DNA of 64,000 nucleotides from CAZUMW01 sp964621615 (GTDB lineage: Bacteria > Desulfobacterota > WTBG01 > CAIYCZ01 > CAIRTM01). This document shows positions 27,901 through 34,841 of the stretch, piece after piece. The DNA is taken from the NCBI GenBank assembly GCA_964621615.1, contig CAZUMW010000014.1:33163-97162 (forward strand), written 5' to 3'. A model generated the notes under the pieces. It searched no databases. It had not been told where the DNA came from and saw nothing but the letters and a program-made list of their open reading frames with translations. Positions within the stretch are counted from its first letter, which is position 1. Every line of letters starts with the position of its first letter. The position numbers were made by a program, and so were the translations under genes.

Positions 27901-28053
27901 CCGTATGTCGGACCATGCCGAGCTGCCGTCTTTTAAAACGGTAAAGGTTGCTGAATAGGGGTCCAGCTTTGCTGAAGGGTATGCATTCGCAGACAGTGTT
28001 ATAAAACCCGCAGAAAGCAAAGATACAATAAGAAAAAAGCGATTGCGTATCAT
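24916..28053 (-). CDS. Exported AMIN-like / TPR (Sel1-type helical repeat) protein heading the flagellar operon
   Basis: This 1045 aa protein has a signal peptide (1-24) and so works in the periplasm. Residues 30-235 are beta-rich. Residues about 240-335 look like an AMIN domain (RLVFDFNAVPRYQV to PPRVYIDVREL), which usually binds peptidoglycan. A Thr/Pro linker (335-390) leads to at least fifteen TPR-like repeats (395-1035). It is 46 bases upstream of the histidine kinase gene and is likely the first gene of the operon. A periplasmic beta-sandwich plus TPR superhelix is also the layout of PflA in Campylobacter motors. That resemblance is architectural only, so I give no symbol. Confidence 0.75.
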   Translation of the reverse strand: MIRNRFFLIVSLLSAGFITLSANAYPSAKLDPYSATFTVLKDGSSAWSDIRATIQFTIHNPSRGSLVGSKFICREDITSIRVTDGAGQQLPYTIKEYPRKRIIWEYNEPVNGMRTVKISFVMRNAVKKSGNAFKIRIDWVSGWTRPVLNARYRIHLPDRVAKGDIISIKPDNYTVRRAAEGTIIDYSFDRLKKGVLEIVIKQKAAVKNQTSMRPGETSRHIMKGMRLAPHDPRTDRLVFDFNAVPRYQVVHDAGDDDAEIIFANQVSIDSAVMAQKKLTSRRISGISWKKDTGGRMSCIVHLKNPRVKIRYGKLYKPPRVYIDVRELSIKKKREKSLTTTTAKEIQKKAVVPAPAVRNQSPGTDRITETDISALPTTSTTTSTITILKKEPPIEQKLDYMKARKLFKLGDFVNAAKAYREFLSSYPDTALREDIYYEIADCFYGAAEREDHYYNEAIEAYKKAAAMFPDSEKAPRAAFRVAECFRRQEFYIEAKSQYRFVKETYPESSYAVQSAFWIGECLYHMKKFKSALDAFQQYLDENPSGPHVKEASFRIADCYFQLKDYDRAEFYYERAIKKWPDMVSLAVDTLNNMAETYYYKSKFAESRRAFFLSFNLYPDQGDRAHILRFIGDAYQWEGKMQQALSIYISLAGMFPESPEAVVGVMRIADLGINVEGLADGEFMFKGFSPYKNPEAAYRWAISSDKTGELLAEAYYKLGFTLAKNDQYAQAVRFFKKSMLREEKGIYYKKSFENVQKILVKMIAGLADDNDYYTLVELYTRHKDPFLMPLGNCDFHYTVAKAFEELGLNDKAASHYEGIIARGKSNPCEQKAVVSLSRIYRDQGQLEKAERGLRILLYGSGDLPDEVARDASHVLGDVYYRKAQYQDAIDTYNDALKEHSVSRRYMQSLYRIGESFGKIGYYYNGIKALERMVAMANKIAENEKIPQSAYQAQLLIGDYLTERGNTGAAIARYSQLAKSRAADELRGWAYIKWGRALKESGDTERAAQVYGQAAELLPYAFLGTVAQQEIDELRFAESIPQDLKPLL

Positions 28054-28483
28054 ATATAATTACAAATAGTTAAAGGTTCCCTAAGCAGTGTAAAAAACCT
28101 TACAAAATATGTGCTTTACCGTCAGCAAATTGACACACATAATGAATCATTGGTATCTATGTCCCTGTAATATAACACACAATAGTTAAATCAATAATAT
28201 CCGCGCTCTTAGCATGCTGCGGTGCCAGATTTATGTTGCAATCAACATGCCAAAGCAGAACATCCGATGCCTCACCGCATCGTAACACAAACGTGTATAA
28301 GAGCGGCACAAAGGACGGCTATAAGCCATGCGTTACGAAAACGCAGTTGTTTTCAACCGCTGCTGAAAAAGCGCACAGCAGCATTTATTAAGGTAAAAAA
28401 TTAACACCGGACATAATCAGAGGGAATGCATAGGGCTTGCTGAACCGACTCACTTAAAACATTCGACGTGAGCAGTTCTTTTT
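28054..28483. other. 430-bp intergenic gap with no supported gene
   Basis: This gap separates the flagellar operon start (28053, reading left) from the M99 peptidase end (28484). The promoter of the flagellar operon should lie here. The minus strand has a weak sigma-70-like pair (TTGATT, 16 bases, TATTAC) around 28170-28195, and I saw no TGGCAC-N5-TTGC sigma-54 site. A small dyad ATGTTG/CAACAT lies at 28232-28247. A 60-codon plus-strand frame here has no ribosome site and no recognisable protein features. No clear terminator follows the peptidase gene. Confidence 0.4.
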
Positions 28484-30007
28484 TCAGGAAGGCCGGTCTG
28501 CAATAGACACATAGAAAGTCGCTACTGTCTGCTTGCCGAAACTAACAACTATCGGATAGATCTTACCTTGCTTTTCAAGGGAATATTTAACCATAAGGTG
28601 ATCATGTGCGGGACTGATTTTATAGCCGCGATCCTCTCCATCGTTGTTCATACGGTTCCCCACAAAACCTTTAAAATTAACCGTGAATCGTTCATCACGC
28701 CAGGGGTTTGCCACAACATCCTGAATAATGAGGGTATCTTTCCTGCTTATAGTCACTTTTTCACCGGGACGCAGAGCTATCCTTTTATCGTTAAGCTGCA
28801 CTATAAGATAATGAACATCAGGTCCGGCGACAATATTGTTTTGATTCGATACGATTGATGCCGGCTTAAACCGAATGGGAACACTGCCGCACCGGATGTT
28901 GTCCTTTTTAATAATAATGTCTGTTTCAGAATATATACGGTGATTTTTTCTCATATCGTTATAGGATCCGACACCCAGTATATTTGCGGTTATGCCGCGT
29001 TCATAATTTGTTTCCACATGTATAACACTGACAGATGATCCCTTATTAATATACAGCGGTTCCTCATTATACACAAGTACCGGCGCGTCGGCATCTACTG
29101 CCGCGATAAGATATTTCATTTCCGGGTCCGGAAGTGCGATGCGGGGATTTTCCGGTATGATGTCAAAATGTTCCATAAAAGCATTAATCACCATTGTCTG
29201 ATACCGAACCCGGAGCCTGGGTGATGAGATATTTTTAGACGTTTCTATGCCGAAGGCCGGAATTTGATGCTGCGTCACGGCAAAATAGGTTGCTGATTTG
29301 CGCTGCTCAGGGTGTCTGGTCTCAGGATCAGATGTATTGTGGTTGTTGAAGTGAAAATGATGTTTCTCATTATCTATTTGCGGGTTAACCCTGGTACAAA
29401 TTTTCCGGGCGATGTCTGCCATGTCAAATGTCTTATTGTATTTTTTTGAATAAAAAACCGCACAATCTGCAATAATTGACTGACCGTAGCGCTTCGGGTT
29501 GCGCAAATCTGAAATCCAAGTATCTGCATAGAAGCCTGATCCGTCGTGCAGGTTGAGCAAAAAATCACTCTCCTCGATAAGCTCTTTCAACTTTTCAATA
29601 ATAAGCGCATCCCAGTCTTCCCAGCTCTTTTGTCCGGCGCCGCCGAATTTCCTGTTCATATCACCATTGATTCCCCGGACATTGTGCAGTATGGAATAGA
29701 AATTTGCACGGGGAACAACGATAAGATTCCCTTTTTTCAGCGACATCTCAACATACATATCTGCCGCAAGATAACCGCCGGGCTCGTTACCCTGAATCCC
29801 GCCGATAACAAGCAGCGTTTTACCGGGTTCTACACCCTGTATTCTGTACACATGGAGTTCATAATCGGAGTTTTGAAAATAAACCCGGTGCTGGCTATAC
29901 GCAGTACACCGGCATGGCATTATACCACACAACAAAATGATCAGCACCGCGCTGCCGGCCATTCCTGATAGCGAATTAGATGTGGCTTTCTTTCGTGATG
30001 TTAGCAT
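28484..30007 (-). CDS. M99-type zinc carboxypeptidase, Csd4/Pgp1-like, exported
   Basis: I start this at ATG 30007 (507 aa) because it leaves a normal signal peptide (RKK, then hydrophobic 16-30). An upstream TTG at 30046 is possible. The catalytic domain is M14-like: zinc ligands Q72 and E75 in GGIQGNEPGG and H154 in LNLHDGSG, substrate-binding NGDMNRKF near 114-121, and general base E255 in FGIETSK. Gln in place of the first zinc-binding His is the mark of Csd4/Pgp1, which trims muropeptide tripeptides to dipeptides and sets helical shape. The C-terminal 220 residues are beta-rich, as in Csd4. It is the third gene of a shape-like trio. Confidence 0.8.
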   Translation of the reverse strand: MLTSRKKATSNSLSGMAGSAVLIILLCGIMPCRCTAYSQHRVYFQNSDYELHVYRIQGVEPGKTLLVIGGIQGNEPGGYLAADMYVEMSLKKGNLIVVPRANFYSILHNVRGINGDMNRKFGGAGQKSWEDWDALIIEKLKELIEESDFLLNLHDGSGFYADTWISDLRNPKRYGQSIIADCAVFYSKKYNKTFDMADIARKICTRVNPQIDNEKHHFHFNNHNTSDPETRHPEQRKSATYFAVTQHQIPAFGIETSKNISSPRLRVRYQTMVINAFMEHFDIIPENPRIALPDPEMKYLIAAVDADAPVLVYNEEPLYINKGSSVSVIHVETNYERGITANILGVGSYNDMRKNHRIYSETDIIIKKDNIRCGSVPIRFKPASIVSNQNNIVAGPDVHYLIVQLNDKRIALRPGEKVTISRKDTLIIQDVVANPWRDERFTVNFKGFVGNRMNNDGEDRGYKISPAHDHLMVKYSLEKQGKIYPIVVSFGKQTVATFYVSIADRPS

Positions 30008-30099
30008 CAGATTAGACTCACAAGAAATCGTTTTATTGCATCTCAATATATGCTGACATCCCCGGCTGGAATGCTGACGGTCTGAAATCCGGATACTTT

Positions 30100-30861
30100 T
30101 TATTCATATGAATTATGCTGCAGCAGCCGTTCAATATAATAGCCTTTTTTCATTATGATGCTGCCTTCTTCGGAATATGCGATAATATCAATACGGTTGA
30201 ATTTTGGACCGATTGACGGCTGCACGATACGGCCCCGCACATACCGCATATACCGTATGGCAAAATCGATGCCCTTGGTATAATCCTCCGGCATGCCGGA
30301 AACAAGCTTTCCCTGTGGCCATGAGGCGTAGATTTCAGGCTTAACATCGCTGTTACTGGCAATAATATATATATATCCCGAAATTTTCTTATGATTTTTG
30401 GTGCGGTTAATCAGCTTGAACGAAACTTCGAAATCCATTTCGAGGTTCAGCCTCTTGATATCAAAATCATCAATATCAACAGTAGAATGAAGCGTGCGTT
30501 CGCTTGATTCCAGCGCCTCACCGCCGCGGGGGCTGTCGGCAACAGCAGGGGCCTCCCTGCCGGTTTTGTCCGTATAATTGTAGCGCCGGAAAATGATATC
30601 ATCAGCCCATTTGTTATACAGAAGCGCTTCTCTGTTTTCCTTCTTCAGCGATTCAAGCCTCTCTGAAAGCGCATTAACCTGCTGTTTATTCGCTCTGCTT
30701 TGTTTATAAGTTTCCATATACCGGAATGCAAGTACGAACGACAGCGATATAAACAGCAGACATCCGATAATGATGGCAATCAGCGACACCAGATGCATCT
30801 TAACGGTATAGCTTTTACCGCTCTTTTCGGATAAAAGCATCATGCGGATTTCTTTGCCCAT
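30100..30861 (-). CDS. Single-pass membrane protein with periplasmic beta-rich domain, unrecognised
   Basis: I do not recognise a named family. The 253 aa product (ATG 30861, AAGGTGG five bases upstream; a GTG three codons earlier is possible) has a cytosolic Lys-rich start, one membrane helix at about 24-47, a coiled coil at 50-80, a variable linker and a beta-rich domain at 125-250 with conserved-looking SGYIYIIA, FAIRYMRYVRG and IIAYSEEG segments. It sits between the Csd6-like and Csd4-like genes. A scaffold or regulator for these two periplasmic enzymes is a reasonable inference only. Confidence 0.7.
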   Translation of the reverse strand: MGKEIRMMLLSEKSGKSYTVKMHLVSLIAIIIGCLLFISLSFVLAFRYMETYKQSRANKQQVNALSERLESLKKENREALLYNKWADDIIFRRYNYTDKTGREAPAVADSPRGGEALESSERTLHSTVDIDDFDIKRLNLEMDFEVSFKLINRTKNHKKISGYIYIIASNSDVKPEIYASWPQGKLVSGMPEDYTKGIDFAIRYMRYVRGRIVQPSIGPKFNRIDIIAYSEEGSIIMKKGYYIERLLQHNSYE

Positions 30862-30915
30862 CAGTGCCACCTTACGCTATAAGCTCCCGTGTGAGAAATG
30901 CACCCGTCTAGCTCC

Positions 30916-32211
30916 TCAGAGAGGCTCCCATGTTTCCGAGGAAATCCTCCACTCGCCTGACCGTTTTTCAAGCTCAAGGCGCTTGATACCGTAATCTGTA
31001 TATGTGTCGGATATATATTTCTGTAAATATTTTACTGCGGCGGCAGTACCGCGTATGTGTATTTCAGGCTTCTCAACAGAAACGGAGATAAATTCGTTAT
31101 GCTCATTGATACCTGCTTTGTGCCTGCGCCACTGTTCGCGGCTCATGCCCTCCGCGTGAAATCCCGGCGAATAGCAGGACATATACCTGTCCAGCTGTTT
31201 ATGTTCCCACGCGTGAACCCATGTATTGAGAAGGCGGCACAGCTTTCTTTCAGGTGTCTCGTCCGCCCCTTCCTTCCAGGATCCATCCGGTGTTCTGTCT
31301 ATCCAGTCTTCGCGGATTATTGATAGCCCGTCACTTCCATCCTCAATAAACAGGGTCTTGCAGCCAATGCTGCTGAAAACATCAGATTCGTAATCCTGAA
31401 TAAATTTAACAACAAACGTGCCGTCATGCTTAAATATATTTATATCATACAGGCGTACGTCAATAAATTTATAGGTTCGATTGAGGCGCTGCTTTTTATT
31501 TCTCCACCTGCGCCACTGTGAGGGGGTATACCGTGAGCGGCTGTAACAGTTAACATACTGAAGCAGTTTTTTTCCTTCCCAGGCATCTTCCCATCGGACA
31601 AGAAAATGTTTAATTTTTTCGCCGGTACGCTGAGCTGCAGAAGGGCTGGAGCATCTTATGCTGTTTTCAATAATTATGGGGGTTTTTAGAAGCTGGATAT
31701 AGCTGCCGATCTCTGTAATATCTTCATTCCTGAGTGCAACGCAGCCCTTTGTGTCATATCGTACAAGAGGGCGGTTCAAGCCATGAAGCCATATACCATT
31801 ACCGCCCTTTCCCTCAAGGCGGTCAAGGTGATTGGGAAAATCAAGAACAAATGCCATCGAACCGTATCGCTGCGGCAGCTGATCGTCTGAATATACTCTG
31901 GTAAAAAAATAAACACCTTCGGGGGTCTTTCTGTCCCCGCTTTCTCGTTTGTCTCCCTGGTTTTCTCCGGTCGTGCACCGGTATTGCATTACGTCTTTCA
32001 CATGGTTGTCATTCAGATTATACACAAAGAGTTTCTGAGACTTTTTTTCAACAATTATACAGTGCCGGGCGCTTGTTGATATAATGCCCGCGGGATGGCA
32101 ATCATCCACATTCGAAACGCTCTGTGATACAGAAGCTTCAGCGTTCCACGATACTACGGTACAGTACGCCAGTAAACCTATTGCTATAATCCGTTTCACC
32201 ATCTGCCTCAT
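30916..32211 (-). CDS. YkuD (L,D-transpeptidase-fold) protein with two NTF2-like domains, Csd6/Pgp2-like
   Basis: This 431 aa exported protein has a signal peptide (1-26), a YkuD catalytic domain (about 47-180) with H143 in WLHGLN and C157 in DTKGCVALRN, and then two similar NTF2-like domains (about 195-305 and 318-430), each opening with a W..AWE.K.L..Y..CYS helix and containing QWRR. Csd6 of Helicobacter and Pgp2 of Campylobacter pair a YkuD domain having L,D-carboxypeptidase activity with one NTF2-like domain. Here the NTF2 part is doubled. Either carboxypeptidase or crosslinking activity is possible. It lies upstream of the Csd4-like gene. Confidence 0.8.
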   Translation of the reverse strand: MRQMVKRIIAIGLLAYCTVVSWNAEASVSQSVSNVDDCHPAGIISTSARHCIIVEKKSQKLFVYNLNDNHVKDVMQYRCTTGENQGDKRESGDRKTPEGVYFFTRVYSDDQLPQRYGSMAFVLDFPNHLDRLEGKGGNGIWLHGLNRPLVRYDTKGCVALRNEDITEIGSYIQLLKTPIIIENSIRCSSPSAAQRTGEKIKHFLVRWEDAWEGKKLLQYVNCYSRSRYTPSQWRRWRNKKQRLNRTYKFIDVRLYDINIFKHDGTFVVKFIQDYESDVFSSIGCKTLFIEDGSDGLSIIREDWIDRTPDGSWKEGADETPERKLCRLLNTWVHAWEHKQLDRYMSCYSPGFHAEGMSREQWRRHKAGINEHNEFISVSVEKPEIHIRGTAAAVKYLQKYISDTYTDYGIKRLELEKRSGEWRISSETWEPL

Positions 32212-32312
32212 TCAACAGGATGTTTCAGGGTATTAAAACAGATATTTGATAATCATACAAGAAATACTGATGTAAAAGTAAAAGGGGTGGGTTGGTATTT
32301 TTTTGTACATTA

Positions 32313-33683
32313 CTAATTTATATTTAATTTTTTCATTTTTTCAACAAGAGTTGTTCTGTTCATTTTAAGCATCTGGGCAGCCTTGTTTTTAATTCCGCCG
32401 CTTTTCTGCAGCGCCTTCATTATCAGCTGCTTTTCGTATCTGGTAACCATAGTTGAAAAAGAGTGGCCCTCATCTGTCGGGTGTATTAGATGCGGCACCT
32501 CCCTGCCGGCACCGCCGGTAACCTTTTCAGGTAAGTCATCGACCGTTATCGTACCGGTGCCTTTCAAAATAATCGAACGTTCAATAATGTTCTGCAGCTC
32601 CCGTACATTGCCGGGCCATGAGTACCGCATAAATGATTGTATTGCTTCATCGGTGACGCCTGAAATGTTTTTCCCCTTTGTTCGGTTAAATCGTTCTACA
32701 AAATGATCGACAAGAAGCGGGATATCATCGGGACGGCTTCGAAGCGGCGGAAGATTAATCGGAATAACATTGAGACGATAGTACAGGTCCTCACGAAAGG
32801 AACCTTCTGCTACAGATTTTTCTAGATCGCGGTGCGTCGCGGCAATAACACGTATGTCGACTTTCATTGACCGGACACCGCCGACGCGCTCAAATTCCTG
32901 CTCCTGAAGTACCCTCAGTATTTTCACCTGCAGATTCGGGCTCATGTCGCCGATTTCATCAAGAAAAATTGTTCCGCCGTCAGCAAGCTCAAAACGCCCC
33001 GTTCGGGCCCGGTGCGCTCCTGTAAACGCACCCTTTTCATGACCGAACAGCTCGCTTTCAAGCAATTCCTCAGGAATGGCACCGCAGTTTACAGGAATAA
33101 AATTCCTGTTTGCACGGTAGCTGCTTTCATGAATGGCATGAGCGATCAGCTCCTTACCCACCCCGCTTTCACCGTATAGGATTACCGTGCTGTCAGCATC
33201 AGCAATTTTGCTGATCAAATCGAAAACATGATTCATCGGCGCGCTTTGGCCGATAATGTTTGAAAAAGCATTTCTTTTTTGGTCCCCATCAGGGGCGGAA
33301 CTCTTTCCACCATCATGTGATTCGTTCAAAATAATTCTCAGCCTGTTTGCAAGCATGTTAAAATCAAAAGGCTTGACAAGATAATCAACCGCGCCGTGCT
33401 TCATAAACTGCACAGCAGTATTAACACATGGATCATCGGTCATGACAAACACAGCCGCATGTGAACAATTTTCTTTAGCATCGGAAACGATCCGGTCCGT
33501 CTCGGTTTTCGGAAGTTTGCTGTCGGCAATCAATACATCAACATTCCTGCTTGCAAGAACTGAAAATGCTTCCTGACCATCTTTTACGCCGATGGTGCTG
33601 TATCCCTGATCACTTAAAAATTGCGACAGCGACAATCTGTGCTGTGTGTCCCCATCTGCAACGACTATAAGCGCTTCATCCAT
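32313..33683 (-). CDS. NtrC-family sigma-54 response regulator, second copy
   Basis: This 456 aa activator (ATG 33683; a GTG two codons earlier is also possible) has a receiver, an AAA+ domain with Walker A GESGVGKE and GAFTGA, and a Fis-type helix-turn-helix ending KAAQMLKMNRTTLVEK. The receiver keeps the phospho-acceptor (D54) and K104, but the acidic pocket is reduced to ADGD where VDDE is usual. No kinase gene is adjacent. The next genes on the strand are the YkuD/M99 shape module, 101 bases downstream, so it may govern them. It is clearly diverged from the flagellar regulator at 22137-23513. Confidence 0.85.
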   Translation of the reverse strand: MDEALIVVADGDTQHRLSLSQFLSDQGYSTIGVKDGQEAFSVLASRNVDVLIADSKLPKTETDRIVSDAKENCSHAAVFVMTDDPCVNTAVQFMKHGAVDYLVKPFDFNMLANRLRIILNESHDGGKSSAPDGDQKRNAFSNIIGQSAPMNHVFDLISKIADADSTVILYGESGVGKELIAHAIHESSYRANRNFIPVNCGAIPEELLESELFGHEKGAFTGAHRARTGRFELADGGTIFLDEIGDMSPNLQVKILRVLQEQEFERVGGVRSMKVDIRVIAATHRDLEKSVAEGSFREDLYYRLNVIPINLPPLRSRPDDIPLLVDHFVERFNRTKGKNISGVTDEAIQSFMRYSWPGNVRELQNIIERSIILKGTGTITVDDLPEKVTGGAGREVPHLIHPTDEGHSFSTMVTRYEKQLIMKALQKSGGIKNKAAQMLKMNRTTLVEKMKKLNIN

Positions 33684-33804
33684 TTTCACAATTTCCCCGG
33701 CACGAATAAATAAATCAGAAAGTACTGAAAAAAATGCCTGTAAATCTATTTTATCGAATATTTAACATGCTACTTTAGCCTATATATCGGCCTCTCAAGG
33801 CGGT

Positions 33805-34017
33805 TTATCGCCTGAGGCGACATACACTATATATGGTACCTGCAGCAATCAGACATACAATGAATAGCAAAATAGCACGGAAAAAAAATTTTGCAAGCAT
33901 ATTTATCCGTTCATCCCGACTCATTGGGATGAATTCATGGCAAGGGCGGTAACACCAAAAAACAAACGACCGCATGAATATGCCGTTGGGTGCCGGCATT
34001 GACTTACAAATGCTCAC
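33805..34017 (-). CDS. Small membrane protein, translationally coupled to the cNMP gene (tentative)
   Basis: A 70-codon frame starts at a GTG that overlaps the stop of the upstream gene (GTGA). One hydrophobic helix lies near the end (FFRAILLFIVCLIAAGTIY), followed by Arg-rich residues. A shorter start (MSRDERINMLAKFF) is possible. The overlap argues for a real coupled gene, but the first 30 residues look poorly conserved in character and no family is recognised. Confidence 0.4.
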   Translation of the reverse strand: MSICKSMPAPNGIFMRSFVFWCYRPCHEFIPMSRDERINMLAKFFFRAILLFIVCLIAAGTIYSVCRLRR

Positions 34018-34736
34018 CGATGAAATCCGGACTCATCCATCAGCGCAGCCTCTCTGTTTGAAAGCAGTACATTCCCCATGGATGCAATCTGTTCATGAAG
34101 CAAATCAACACGACGGCAGCAGGCTTCCATTAATTTTTTCAGCACCTTGACAGCAAGCGCAGAATCTTCAAAAAGTGCCAGAACTCCCGTTTCATCTATA
34201 TACAAAACCTTTGATTCTTCCAGACAGACCACGGAAACGCCGGCCGGTGAGCGCCGGAAAAAAGAAAATTCACCAAAGGTCTCTCCGTCTTCTATGGTCC
34301 CGATGAGCTTTAATTCCTCACCGGAAACACGTTTCAGTATCTTAAACTGACCGGAGTAAATTATATAGAGGGCTTTATAATCATGGCCCTCGGCAAGAAC
34401 CGTTTGCCCGGGGGACACGGATATCATGCGGCAGCAGGTAAGAATGGTGATTATTTCACTGTCGCTGAAACCTTCAAAAAAATGCAGTGCTTTAACGGCA
34501 TGATGGGATATTTCATGAGCTAAGTGCTCATGCTTTCTGTTTTCTTTTTTTTCCTGGAGAATGAAATAACACAGTGGGCAAAAATTAAACAGACCTGTCA
34601 ACAGGCCATATGATCCGATAACGCAGGCGACAGTTTTTCCGCCGGGCGCAAGATCCCCCACTATAGCAATAAGACAGATGAGAATGCCGCCCCCAAAAAC
34701 CCTCATCCCCCTATCCATTACCTGCGGACGAATCAT
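34014..34736 (-). CDS. DUF2892-like membrane domain fused to a cyclic-nucleotide-binding domain
   Basis: This 240 aa protein begins with two membrane helices (about 10-30 and 34-58) that match the YgaP_TM/DUF2892 pattern (MDRGMRVFGG, then FCPLCYF). Residues 85-205 form a cNMP-binding (Crp-like) beta-roll: GQTVLAEGHDYKALYIIYSGQFKIL and GETFGEFSFFRRSPAGVSV. No DNA-binding domain follows, so it is a membrane-anchored nucleotide sensor of unknown output. It follows the 21-bp terminator by 30 bases and precedes a small membrane ORF and a sigma-54 regulator. No Shine-Dalgarno is seen. Confidence 0.75.
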   Translation of the reverse strand: MIRPQVMDRGMRVFGGGILICLIAIVGDLAPGGKTVACVIGSYGLLTGLFNFCPLCYFILQEKKENRKHEHLAHEISHHAVKALHFFEGFSDSEIITILTCCRMISVSPGQTVLAEGHDYKALYIIYSGQFKILKRVSGEELKLIGTIEDGETFGEFSFFRRSPAGVSVVCLEESKVLYIDETGVLALFEDSALAVKVLKKLMEACCRRVDLLHEQIASMGNVLLSNREAALMDESGFHR

Positions 34737-34766
34737 AGTGCATGCACCGGCAGAAAAAAACCGTCA

Positions 34767-34814
34767 GCACCTATCAAAAAGGGGGGCAATAAAGCCCCCC
34801 TTTTTGATAGGTGC
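34767..34814. terminator. Perfect 21-bp stem terminator (bidirectional in form)
   Basis: Arms 34767-34787 and 34794-34814 are exact reverse complements over 21 bases, with a 6-base loop. The inner stem is G/C-rich and flanked within the arms by A5/T5 runs, so either strand yields a GC hairpin followed by U. It lies 27 bases after the stop of the 383 aa gene. It would also separate that gene from the cNMP gene. Confidence 0.9.
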
Positions 34815-34841
34815 GAATTATGAGTTGAACAATTAAAGGTA

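Noticed and set aside
28222..28404. A 60-codon plus-strand frame in the 430-bp gap
   Set aside because: No ribosome site, no promoter that fits and an implausible residue mix (many Cys, His and Arg without pattern).
33790..33820. A short dyad near the end of the small membrane ORF as a terminator
   Set aside because: The stem is only about five clean base pairs and no U-run follows on the minus strand.
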